Assembly (NCBI GenBank): GCA_030052745.1
Contig: JANBVO010000003.1
Coordinates: 248,001 to 312,000 of the forward strand
From: Pleurostoma richardsiae
Taxonomy: Eukaryota > Ascomycota > Sordariomycetes > Calosphaeriales > Pleurostomataceae
Length of the DNA stretch: 64,000 nucleotides
Direction: 5' to 3'
Shown here: piece by piece, positions 34,601 to 45,205 of the stretch
How the letters are laid out: each line of letters opens with the position of its first letter
How positions within the stretch are numbered: position 1 is the first letter of the stretch
The notes under the pieces: generated by a model
Database searches by the model: none
The model's input: the letters and a program-made list of their open reading frames with translations, nothing else
Told to the model about the DNA's origin: nothing
Position numbers and translations under genes: made by a program

Positions 34601-36593
34601 ATGGCAGGATGAACTGCTTCCCAGGCCATTCTGCGGACGAGAACCGTTTAGAACAAGGCATGTTACAGGTCATTCGCAGTAAGGCACAGGCATCTGTCAA
34701 GGGTTCATCCGCAGCTAGGGAACGTTGTCGCCGACGGGACTGAGCACGCACAGGGCAAGGTACGCCTCATGACGACAGCGCGGAGATCCCACGGCAAAAC
34801 CACGAGGGCCGCCACGGAAACCTCTGCCACAACCACTCGGTACCGGACGCCCATGCGCCGGGTGGGGACCCCAATATCCTCGACTTGACACGGGATTCCT
34901 GTTGGAATCGCCGTCCCCGTTGCGGAGTATGCCATTCTGGAATGACCATTTCTGGACGGAATAGGACACCGTATCTATTCGGCCTCGGTGAGCGCCTCTC
35001 CGAGTAGTAGCTGAGCTGCCGCTCTCATGGTCTCAGGGCACAAACTTTGGGAGCAGTGAATCTGAAATGGATCTTTTATACCCGGACTTGGCACACCAAA
35101 GTTCGATGTACAAACCCAGAGCTGAAAAATCGGCAAAGCCTTGAAAGACAACATGAAACCCCCGGCGAAGCTCAATATCCAATGCTCCCGTCTCGTACCT
35201 GTCACCACCGTCTTTGACCTCCGATCCGTCCAGAGCTGCCGCAGCGCCAGCGCCGTCGGGCTCGGGCAGTCAAGCCTTCTCTGTCGTCTTTGGTCCCCCA
35301 ATTTCTACCCGCCTTTCGGTCATCCCGATCCATCCCCATCTCATCGTCTATATCTTCCCACCCTCTTACGAACCCGTCTCATTCGGATGTTGCGAAGTGG
35401 CAGCCGACGCCGTCGAATCCTTCGACGTCTACCTCGTCTTTTCTTGGAAATTGAAGCTCTCTTCCTCATAGATCTTTTGGCCTGTCCATGGTAGATGGTC
35501 TTGGGGGTGAGAGCTTTGTGCTTCGCTGGCGTGTCTTTGGTTTCCAGCTTTGTCCCAAGTGTGCTTTCGCGGTGGTTCCGTCTGGGAGTAGGTTGCTTGA
35601 CAGCCCTTTTAGCAACGTCCTTCGTAAAAGGATCGAAGAAATACCTTTCTTTTGCGGCCTTGACACCCTATGTGAGCATGATTTGCATACCAGAAACCTA
35701 TGTTGCGGGGTCTCGTTTTATCGATCCGACGCCTGCTCAACTGCCGGATCACGTTCTGGAGACGATTCGCCATATCTATCTACCTGGATTGATGGTTCCG
35801 GCAAGGCTGCGGCGATGCTCCTCCGCGGCTCTGGCTGAGTCTATGGCATCTTGGCTTCTCAAGCGTTGAACCACCTGTAACTTATACACAGCTTCCGAAG
35901 TTAATTCAGGTGGCTGGTAAAGCTACAGACGAGAGGTGCATTGTTTTCGTTTCTCTGTCCGACGATGACGGCCAGTCACTCAATATTTCGCCGTCAGTCC
36001 TCCTAGGATTTGTCGCGTTGTGCGTATGGTGTGTCTCTCTCTCTGTTTGCCGCCGCGTCTTTGCCATTGTAGATGGCCACAGCCCCCGTGCCGAAACGAT
36101 CCCTGCATGACTGCCGAGCTTCAAAGTTCCCAAGCTGCAACCAATCAGGGCGTAATGAAGCTGCCAGCCCCCAATGAGTAGAAAAGGCAGCTTTCCAAAC
36201 AAGTGACAACAGTGGGCTGAGACGCGGAAGAGATGGCCGGCAAGGCCTCTGAGAAGGCGCCGTGGCAAGGCAGCAACAACAACCAAATGGCTAGCAGGAC
36301 TTTCCTTGATCTCGAAGGGGGCTTTGCTGCGGACACGACCGCGAACGCTGAAGGCCGGGACCGTCGAGCCAGCACAGCCGCGCGTTAGGCGGGTTACTGA
36401 ATCTGTTGGAGCAAAGGGAACACTACCCGGAAATGGCAGAGACACGCCGTCCACGGAGGATGCGGTGGGTTGGCAAAAGTAGTTGACAAGACCGTAGGAT
36501 GGCTTTCCATGAAATGTAGCCATGCGAACGACCCCACCTGCCACGACTGATACGCTGTATGTACTACACAATAGACACACCAAGAATGATATT

Positions 36594-36917
36594 TCATTCA
36601 ATAAGCGCCTCAGCTAGGACGTGCGCAAGGAACTCCCTTCGCAGCTTGCCCATGCCCATTTGCGGGGTCATGATGCGGCATCCGTAAGGAGATTCCCGGA
36701 TGAGCTCGTGAAGCTCTAAGGCCAGTGAGGCCTTGTGATCTTCTGGGAAGATGTTGGGGTCGATTGTGGGCTTGTACTGATAGATGCTGTTCGCGATTGC
36801 CCGAAGCCATACGCTGTTCAGTTGGACATCGGGCACCCTGATGGACGAAAACCAGGCATCGAATACATGCAGGATGCGCTGCAGGGAATCCACAGCCCTT
36901 GAGCATATACCTGACAA
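36594..36917 (-). pseudogene. Orphan C-terminal coding fragment
   Basis: An open frame ends in a stop at 36594. Its C-terminal ~80 residues look protein-like (VWLRAIANSIYQYKPTIDPN, ELHELIRESPYGC, REFLAHVLAEALIE). The frame has no ATG until near its end; a TGA lies just upstream, and an ATG-led segment (ATGACTTGGAAG...) sits in another frame without room for a normal intron. I read it as the tail of a decayed gene of unknown family. Alternatively, an unrecognised splice could supply its 5' part. Confidence 0.35.
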
Positions 36918-37053
36918 TCTCCACGTCCTTCCAAGTCATCATGGTCAATATTCACATGCCACTGCAGTTCTTATTCCGTTCAGTCAGTTTTAGACGTATT
37001 CAGAACGGACCAACCGCGAGAACTCTGCCAGTATAGACCCCGAACACACGCCT

Positions 37054-39111
37054 TCAACTTTCATCATCAGGATCCTCAAGCCAAGTGACTGTGCCATCAG
37101 AATGTCTGTGGAAGTAATTTCCACTCTCTGCGTCCCATTTCCAATACTTTCCCCCCTTGCTCCTTGGTCTGGACGATTCGTGAGAAGGTCGTTGTGACGA
37201 CGAGGCTTTCCGTTTGTGGCCACCGCTAGAGGGAACGTGGTTATTCGGAGGTGGTAGCGACTTCGACGAAGAGACGGAGCTTGACGCCGCCGGCGTGGGC
37301 TGGCAGGGTTGCTCGACCACCACGTAGCCAGCTTCGTCTGCGTTCATCTCCCTGACAGTACCGTCAGCAACAGGCAGAGGGACTGCTTCGGCAACGGGGT
37401 GGAGGACGTCGCGCTGCTGCTGCCAGTGCTCCTTCAGTTGATCCCGCAGGGCATATGACTGTTCCTTCGCGTGTTGTTGCTCATTCCTGAGCCCTCTCCG
37501 GCCGTCTTTGAGCCCTTGGTGAGAGTCAATGAGGTTCGTCGACTTGATCCGATATTGGTGATATTCGAGTGTGCCGTCTTCCGATGGCGCAGCATAATGC
37601 GCGAACAGATTGATATTAGTGCCATCTGTAGTAAATGTCGTGACCTCGGCATGGCCAGGGGGATCAGGTCTCCCAAGATAGGAAAGGGCCTGGTTCCTCG
37701 CATAGACAAGGGCGGCTCCGTCGTACGCGCTTTGCAGCCTCGCTTCGTCCATATCCTTTCCGCGTCCTTTCCACTCCCCGGCCAGATGCGGCAGCGTCAC
37801 GGAATAAGGATCATCTCTATAGAGAACAGCCCCGTTAATATGTTCGTTAATAGGGAACGGACGGTAGTCTTCCATCCGAAGGCCTTCGACAAAGTCAGGC
37901 TGTGGAGTAGACAGGCCAGTATTAAAGCCAACGTCCTTTGGAAATCCTGTAAATGCTTGGTTGAAGGTTCTTTGATAACCCTTACTGTCACACTCCTTTA
38001 ACAAGCTCCCGCCTACCTCGAAAACCATAGTAGCCTCGTTAGTAGCATGCGCAACTTTGTCGACATAGCGGTTGTATACAGATTCCGGTGGAGAAGCGGT
38101 TTCACGGGATTGATCGACTCGTTTGTGGATATCCTCCAGGTTCGTGGGAGGTTGGGACTTAAATGGGTCAAGGATGCCATTCTTGTAGGCCTGAATAGCA
38201 AAGCCAGACGTTGTGGTCGAAGTTGTCTTCGCCGATGAAGACTCGACTATGGATTCGGAGGGAGTAGACGTTGACGCCTTGCTAGTTCCCTTCTTCTTCC
38301 CCATCTTGTTGAACAGGGCCAAGTTCTTCTGTGTCAACCGCGCCCGCTTTCGCTGGCGCTCGTTGCCGTTGTCGTCGGCGCTGGCAATCTGCCGTTTCCG
38401 CAACGATGTGGATGAAACTCGCTCCTGTCCCTTGACCTTAGCTTCAAGAAGCGAGGTGGATGATCGCTTAGGGGGCTTGAGCCGCTGTGCAATCTACACG
38501 AGCCGTTAGTAGTTAATATGCGTTAGACAACGTGATCCTACCTCGGTGGTCTCCTCAGTCTGTTCGTCCTCCGCTTCAGGTTGTGTATTTCTCCCCGTCA
38601 ACCAGGGTCGCTCCGACCCTAATGCCCCAGGACCTGTTTCAGTCTGCCATCCGAAAGAAGGGCTAGACGGGCTAGTATAATCTCTGCTACTGGCAAGCCG
38701 CTGTCCTTGAAGCCTTGCACTACGTCTTGGAGATCCTGTGGAGCATTAGCATGCTCGACGCCTCTGGCCAGCATGGCAAAATGCTTACCTCTATGTGTGT
38801 CCGTCTGCGCTGACGGTGCTCTCTTTGCAGGTGATGGAACGCTGGTGGATGCCGCGTCGAGCTGCCGTTTGCTGGACTGCAAGGGCGTCGTGACTTGCGT
38901 GAGATCTCCACCTCCTCTAGAATGATCTCTGCTCGTTGGAAGCTCTGTACCATGAGTTAGCATGTGTGCCAACTCTCCGAAAGCGTGCGCACTCGACATG
39001 CGTACCTGGAGTGTTGCTTGCAACAACGTCTAGCCACTTTTCTTGAGACGCCCTGGTCAGCGTGCGATGAGAGCGGCAGGCGGCCCGCGGCTTGGAAACT
39101 CCTCCTCTCAT
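37054..39111 (-). CDS. Fungal protein with PD-ExK nuclease-like signature and C-terminal WW-like segment
   Basis: Exons 39006-39111, 38789-38944, 38542-38735 and 37054-38493 join in frame to 631 aa, starting at an ATG at 39111. Residues 1-200 are disordered and basic (a likely nuclear signal is KRARLTQKN). Residues about 215-440 form a conserved fungal domain of unknown function (I believe one of the recent DUF entries such as DUF7924; not checked). Within it, a PD at residues 351-352 (TPQPDFVEG), an E-W-K at 392-394 (LPHLAGEWKGRGKD) and a following helix QSAYDGAALVYARNQAL resemble motifs II, III and the Q-helix of PD-(D/E)XK nucleases. The C-terminus (WKWDAESGNYFHRHSDGTVT then W) looks like a degenerate WW domain. 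Nuclease activity is inference. Downstream on the same strand is an orphan coding fragment. Confidence 0.75.
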
Positions 39112-40827
39112 GGCGAGAAACGTGCCGGCGTGCGAAGGAGGGATGGATTTTTATCAATCTTCAGGCTGGCCGACATAACAGGCTGCAAAAGACCGCATGG
39201 CCATTACAGGCGTTGGCCAAGTCTATTTTCGTCGAGTTGGTCTTCCAACCGGGTCGATTCAAGATACGCAGGTGAGGCACGTAGAGTGGTAAGGCATCAA
39301 AAAGTGGGTGCGGGTAAAAATGATTGGTCGCCTGCTCCTTGATAAGATGCGGCTCGAACCGCTTCCGCAAATGGCCCATGCTGCAACATACCACAGCGCC
39401 CATGTTATTGCCCCCCGATCAAATGCCTGGGCGAACCGAAACGACAACCATCTCATCTTGGTGTGGGTATGCGGGAGACATCAAGCAGGCAGCAATGGAT
39501 GACTTGTAATCGCGAATGTTTCCCTGTCTTCCTACCTCCCCGATAACGTTGGCTGCAATAACCGGGCGTTGTGGTGGAGCTCACTTTAGCCCCCACATCC
39601 GAGTCTCACGCAAGTCTTGTTGCGCGGTATCTGGCTCTCGGCTCTCGTCACGGCAGACATAATTGGTCTTCAGATCAAGATACTCTCTGCGGCTCTTACT
39701 TGCGGCCTGCCAGCGCCATCTACACCGAGACTCGGGACAGCAGCCTGGTGCAGGAGAGATTCCAAATATTCTCGAATCTCAGCCAAAGAGATGGCCGGTC
39801 ATGGACTGACGTGTTTGCGAAGCAACGCCAGACATAGCGGTCCGCTTTGGGCCAACCCATCTAGGCAGCCTCGATGCCATAACTTGGCATCTTCCTCTCT
39901 CCTACACTAATCAGAATCTACCCAGTCAATGCACATTGATTCCCGCCGATGGTGAACTCTGCTCCACGTTTGCGAAGCGCGCCCTGCCAGTATCCCTCTC
40001 TGGAGACGGCTCCCATGTGCCCCCCATCAATCAAGCCTGCAGGTCTTTCCAGCCCGAATCTGCGGCCCAAGCTATCGTGATGGAAACAGAGGCCCCATGT
40101 GTGTGAAAAGGCACACAGATGACACGTCACCAGTGTCGGCACCAACTTTCAAGACCACCCTTAACTATCCAATCATCAGACCATGATCGATGTCTTGATT
40201 TCATACCGCTCGGCGCTGATCAAAACCGAGTACGTTCCGTGACTCATAAAACGAGTTATAGAGAAAAGTCGTTCTAAGGCTTTGTCGAGAACCGGTGGAA
40301 GGGATCAGGCCTCCTCCGTTTTACCTCCCGAAGCCGGAAATCGGGGGCTGTTACAGCGCTATGGGGTGAAATGCTCAACACGTAACCCATGATCAGTGGT
40401 TCAACTCCTTCGACGGCTAACGAGAAGTCTCCAGCGTCGTCAAACTTCAGTCGCGTGCTGGGCCAACTGCCTCTCTCTTCGACACCAGGGAGCCCACAGG
40501 GTCGGTGTCTACCGAGGCTGAGTTTGCGGCAAATCGTAGATATATAAACACCACTGATGATCCTCGAACTCGTAACCCTCCCCATCGATCATATAGCCAG
40601 GGCTTGCCGTGGAGAGGATGTGGAATTAGATACGACCTTACCAGCGTTAAGGACCTTAGGAAGCACGCATCTTCAATTAGAGGTCAGCCCAGAAGAACTA
40701 TCGTACAGATTAGAGATATCAAACCTGAGGAGGTGGCCCAGCCGTTGATTTTCCGCACGGCTATTTGCGCCTCCTTTCTCGCATCCGAAGCAGCCGGAAT
40801 CGGTTGCCGAGCCGTCTTAAACGAGCC
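39112..40827. other. Intergenic region with possible relics
   Basis: About 1.7 kb. A 103-codon minus-strand ORF (40274-40585) has a protein-like C-terminal half but no ATG-supported gene model. On the + strand at 40505-40852, two overlapping frames each look briefly coding-like, as in a frameshifted relic. I cannot assign any of them to a family. Confidence 0.3.
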
Positions 40828-42319
40828 CTATTCAGAGACCACAGCTAGATGAAACCAAGGGTGGGTAACCAGTTGTTCCGCCTTAAGGCGCGTCGCCGGA
40901 TCGTAAGTGAAGACCTTGGATAAGAGATCGACTAGCAATGACGCCTCGGTTTGCGATATCCTCGGAAACACCTCGAATATGCCATCCATCTCGTCCGAAT
41001 ACGCCGTAAAGTAGGTCCCAGCAACACAAACTGCCGTTGGTTTCCACACCATCGAGCTCAACGCGGCCGGGTATGGTTCTCTGAGCGCGGCGTCATCGTC
41101 GAACATTGCAGCTTCCGGCTCCTCATCCGTGGCCTTGACAGCCTCACCCGACTGGTTTATGAAGAGACTAGGCGGCTCGTCCACGATGCCCCGTACCCGG
41201 TCCTCCAGCGGCCGCGCCTCTTCCAAGCTCCAGGATAGCTCGACCCCCTCCCCGTCTACGACGGCGAGCCCCTCCTCGTCGAATCTCGTCTGCCTCCACT
41301 CCTCGGGCAGCTCGCCCACGGCCTTGACAATCTGCCTGAGCGCGTCGGCCGGGCTGTCGGTGTCGTAATCAAAGAAGAGGTCGTCGCCCGACCGGATCCG
41401 AAAGGTGGCACAGCCCAGGGCCCAAATGTCTGATGCAGGGCTTGCGGGCCGTCCGACCGCGACTTCCGGCGCCAGGTACTTTGCCGGTATGCCGAGTCGC
41501 TCTGGCGGCGGGCCTGTGGTTGTGAACGATTGATCGAAGTCAATGACGCAGATTTCGCTGCTGAGCACGTTGGTGGTCGAGGAGCAGAAGTCCAAAGGGA
41601 CCACAATGTAGTCAGGCGCGTGGGGTCCTGGTGGTCTCCCAGAGTAGGTTCGGAGGGGGGCAGTTTGAGGGCGTCCGAAAAGGCTAAATAGATCACTCTG
41701 CTCGTAAGAGTCAAACTCGTTAACGAGGCGCAACGCTACGTTGCTCGCAGTGAAGTCTGTCACAAGGTCAGCACCTGGTCCTGCAAGTGTCTATCCTGGG
41801 TCGGCAACTGTACTTACCTCCGTGGCACAGCCCGTTCGAATGGAGCTGCGCAAGAGCCCGAGCAGCCTGGAGAGCCGCCCGCCTGGCAAACGCCGGTTTC
41901 AATCTCGAGTAGATGCCCTTGGAAAGCTTGGACAAGTCCGGGCTTAGAACTTGAGACACAAGACAAAGGTGTCGGCCGTTTGGACCGTCAATCCAGAACT
42001 GCCGGTCGACCATGGCGAACAGATTGAACCCGGCGATGCTGGGGTGTCTCGCGATCACGGAACGGTCATCGTACGTAGGCGACTCTCTGGCGACGACGAT
42101 CTTCAAAGCGACCCATCGATTCGTGAGGGTCTCTCGAGCAAGCCAGACGGTAGAGAAACCGCCAAACCCGAGCTTGTGGACGACTCGGTAGCGGCTATCG
42201 TACACATCATCGAGGTGGACCGGGTGGAAGCCTCCCGGCTCATAGTTCTCGAGGTCTTCGCATTCCCCCAGCTCGAACGGCAGGTACTTCCACGAGCTAT
42301 TCTCGGGATCTGAGTCCAT
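40828..42319 (-). CDS. SRPK-like serine/threonine protein kinase
   Basis: Orphan fungal kinase of the SR-protein-kinase-like type. Exons 41818-42319 and 40828-41756 give 476 aa; the longer in-frame extension to 42346 begins with GTG, so the ATG at 42319 is chosen. The N-lobe has the N-terminal ENYEPGGFHPVHLDD block typical of fungal SRPK-like proteins, a glycine loop (KLGFGGFSTVWLA) and the VALKIV lysine. The intron splits the catalytic loop, and the join restores HGDFTASN (Asp168, Asn173). The metal-binding motif is VIDFDQSF, with Asp where DFG has Gly. The APE motif and SDIWALGC of helix F are present. An acidic insert sits in the C-lobe. It is divergent from the ABC1 kinase gene. Substrate unknown. 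Confidence 0.85.
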
Positions 42320-42735
42320 GGCGGCGGCGGCGTGGACCGCACCCACGAGATGGCGTTTGCGTGAAGAAACAGGTCAAGGTTCTTGTCTGTTTTCCCTACT
42401 CGGGTCGTTGGTCTGCCTAAACATGACGGTGGTCAGGAGAGCGTCGGATTTGCATGGACGATCTAATACGGCCGATGGATTGTGCCATTCGGATCGCGAA
42501 ACGTAAGGTCCATAGTATCGATGTGCGACTGTCAACCCTCGCACCGGCGAGACTTGCAATAAGATTTTGCAGTTGATCGAATGGCCATGCTTCCCATAAA
42601 TAAGTACATGACAGATGCTCTCCGGGCACAGATGATAACGTCACCCCAGTTAACAATGCCAAAGTAACGCGTATGGTTTCATAATAATAGAGAAGCGGAC
42701 AATGGGTGAGGTGCCTTAGCAGTGGAACTACTCAT

Positions 42736-42840
42736 TGGGGCCGGGGATAATCGGCCGAGAGTGGAAAAGCCCGTGGTGGTTCGGACTCGGACCTGCCTGC
42801 CGGTCAGATTGACAGGTCCGCAGCCCGTCGGAATAACCGT
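42736..42840. repeat. Dispersed repeat, copy B
   Basis: Second copy of the element at 34504-34600, starting GGGGCCGGGGATAATCGGCC. It has a 9-bp insertion relative to copy A and ends near the GTCCGCAGCCCG block. It lies in the promoter of the ABC1 kinase gene. Confidence 0.6.
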
Positions 42841-42908
42841 CGTCATCGACAACCCTGTGCCTTTGAACAAGAAAAAAAATCTTCGCCTCTTTCTTTACAC
42901 ACGCGACA

Positions 42909-42941
42909 ATGGTTGCGACTGCGCTTCTTCCGCAGCGATAG
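42909..42941 (+). promoter_or_regulatory. Possible upstream ORF (11 codons)
   Basis: An ATG at 42909 opens a frame that ends at TAG 42939-42941, about 46 nt before the ABC1 kinase start at 42988. It lies in the probable 5' leader, so it could lower translation of the main ORF. The transcript start is not known. Confidence 0.3.
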
Positions 42942-42987
42942 TCAATTCCTCACATACTCCCTACATCCTCAAGCGGCTGCAGCGGCT

Positions 42988-45205
42988 ATGTCTCGCCAGA
43001 GCATAGCGGCGGGCCTATGCCGGGCGCAGGTGCTGCGGCGGCCCACCATCGCCGCTGCCCCGAGAGCTCTCGGGCCCTCGTCCCCCGACCGTCCGGTCCT
43101 CCTCCTCCCCCGCCTCCGACCCTCGCCCCTGCGCTGCTACCAGACCACCTCTGCCTTCCAGCCCGTCCGACCCCCGACCCCCGAGTCCCTCGGCGCCCCG
43201 CGCGCCGCCCGCGAGTTCAGGCGCACGCGCCGCTGGCTCCGGCGGCTCCTCGTCCTCTCCGCCGCGCTCGGTGCCGTCTACGCCGTCGACCGACAGGCCT
43301 ACGCCTCGGGGATCGCGCGGTCCCTGCGGACCTTCGGCCTGGGCCTGTACGTGGCGCTGGACTACAAGCTCAACTTCCGGGCGGAGCCGCTGCGCGTGCC
43401 GCTGCTGGGCCTGCACCTGGGGGGGGGCGCCGACGCCATCCCGGCGCTGCACCGGCGCAGCGCCGAGCGGCTCTTCGGCCTGCTGCGCGAGAACGGCGGG
43501 CTGTACCTCAAGATCGGGCAGGCGATCGCGATGCAGAGCGCGGTGCTGCCGCCCGAGTTCCAGCGCATGTTCGCGCGCATGTTCGACGACGCGCCGCAGG
43601 ACGGGTGGGCGGCGGTCGAGGAGGTGGTGCGCGCCGACTTCGGCGGGCGCAGCGTCGAGGAGGTGTTCGGCGTCAGCTTCGCGGGGGTGGACGAGGGGAG
43701 GGGCGTCATGGAGAGGACGGCGCGGGCGAGCGCGAGCGTCGCGCAGGTGCACTGGGCGAGGCTGGCGGACGGGAGGGAGGTCGCGGTCAAGATACAGAAG
43801 CCTGAGATTGCGAAGCAGATCGGGTGGGATCTGTGGTCTTTCAAGTGAGTGGGCGATTTTTTCTTATTGGGTATCCTACAGCTTTACGAGTCTCGGCTTG
43901 CTGGTGATATCAATTGTGTTTCTGACTGCCGGCAGGGTCGTGATGAAGATCTACTCGTGGTGGTTTGATCTCCCCTTCTACAGCCTGGTTCCGTTCATCA
44001 ACGAGCGGCTGATGCTCGAGACGGACTTCATCAACGAGGCGAAGAACTCGGAGACAATGCGGGACCTTGTCAACAAGGAGCCCAGCCTCCGCGGGCGCGT
44101 CTACGTGCCTACCGTCTACCCCGAGCTCACGACGAAGAGGGTCCTGACGACGGAGTGGATAGAGGGCGTGCGTCTCTGGGATAAGGAGGCCATGACTGCG
44201 CCTTGGCTGGGTGGGTACGGTAATGGTTCCCCCGGCGTCCACGGTAATCCCCTTACGCCGCCAAACATGGACGAGGTGCGGAGGGAAATACGTGAGAACC
44301 CGCACCACCAGCAGCTCAAGCCGGACCGGACGGCGTGGAAGGGACCGCGGGGCAAAGGTGGGCTGGGCCTCTCGACCAAGGAGGTCATGAAGACGATGGT
44401 GGACCTCTTCTCGGCACAGATCTTCAAGTGGGGCGTCGTGCACTGCGACCCTCACCCGGGCAACATCTTCGTGCGACGGCTGCCGTCGGGTAAGGCGGAG
44501 CTCGTGCTTATCGACCACGGGCTCTACGTGTACATGACGCCCAAGTTCCGGCACGAGTACAGCGTGTTCTGGAAGGCACTGCTGACGTTCGACAACGAGA
44601 CGATCCGGGCCGTCACGGAGGAGTGGGGCATCAAGGCGGCGGACCTGTTCGCGAGCGCGACGCTGATGCGGCCGTACGAGGGCGGCGAGACGCAGCAGCT
44701 GCTGGCGGCGGAGGGCAAGACGGCGAGCGAGCGCAGCTTCGAGATGCAGCAGCGCATGAAGCAGGGGATCCGCGACGTGCTGGCCGATGAGGACAAGTGG
44801 CCCAAGGAGCTGATCTTCATCGGGAGGAACATGCGGATCGTGCAGGTGAGCTCTCCCCCTTCTGTGGCACCCCCTCTCACAAAGATCGCGTCTTACTGAC
44901 CACCCGATCAGGGCAACAACCAATTCCTCGGCTCGCCTGTCAACCGCGTGAAGCTGATGGGCGAGTGGGCCAGCCGCAGCTTGTTTGAGGACCGGACGCT
45001 GCCGTGGCGCGAGCGGCTGCACAACGCCTGGCAGCACGCTATCTTCAAGACGGTGCTTTTCGGCACGGACGTGCTCTTCTACTTCTTCAAGATCCGGCAG
45101 TGGCTAGGCGTCGGGGGCGGCATGGAGGACGAGGTGGAGGCCAGGATGAAGGACATGGCCAAGGACTTTGGCGTGGAGCTGCAGCACGAGGTTTTCGAGG
45201 GGTGA
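42988..45205 (+). CDS. Mitochondrial ABC1/ADCK-family atypical kinase
   Basis: UbiB/ABC1/ADCK atypical kinase, most like the ADCK1/ADCK5 and yeast Mcp2 (Cqd2) branch linked to mitochondrial lipid and coenzyme Q homeostasis. Exons 42988-43844, 43936-44845 and 44912-45205 give 686 aa. Residues 1-70 are Arg/Ala/Pro-rich and read as a mitochondrial presequence. A hydrophobic segment (WLRRLLVLSAALGAVYAV) near residue 95 may be an inner-membrane anchor. The family-specific KxGQ motif is KIGQAIAMQSAVLPPEF at about 174. The Ala-rich nucleotide loop is ASASVAQVH (about 248), followed by GREVAVKIQKP. Catalytic HCDPHPGN lies near 455 and the DFG equivalent is LIDHG. A fungal insert (GNGSPGVHGN ... LKPDRTAWKG) lies between the lobes. 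The 5' half is very GC-rich. Confidence 0.9.

Larger units (their letters stand above)
31356..37053. other. Gene desert with coding relics (about 5.7 kb)
   Basis: No intact gene was recognised. Contents: palI promoter (to about 31.7 kb); a cluster of TACCTAGGTA-like words near 32170-32240; short tandem TTTCC(C/T)G units at about 33428-33458; one copy of a dispersed repeat at 34504-34600; a stretch with coding-like composition in two frames at 35214-35869 (a GFGxx-poor, hydrophobic reading that I cannot assign); and an orphan C-terminal coding fragment at 36594-36917. The broken frames suggest old duplicated or mobile sequence. Confidence 0.4.
42320..42987. promoter_or_regulatory. Divergent promoter with a dispersed repeat and a short uORF
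   Basis: Separates the SRPK-like gene (leftward) and the ABC1 kinase gene (rightward). It contains copy B of a dispersed repeat (42736-42840) and an 11-codon upstream ORF (42909-42941) just ahead of the ABC1 kinase start. Confidence 0.5.

Noticed and set aside
40274-40585. 103-codon minus-strand ORF with a protein-like C-terminal half
   Set aside because: No credible start or splice junction and no recognised family; noted as possible relic only.
43015-43752. 245-codon minus-strand and 262-codon plus-strand alternative frames
   Set aside because: Shadows of the GC-rich first exon of the ABC1 kinase; composition is Arg/Ala/Gly-rich with no motifs.
43910-45037. 375-codon ORF on the minus strand
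   Set aside because: It lies wholly opposite the ABC1 kinase gene in GC-rich sequence and reads as Arg/His/Leu-rich filler; the sense strand carries all family motifs.
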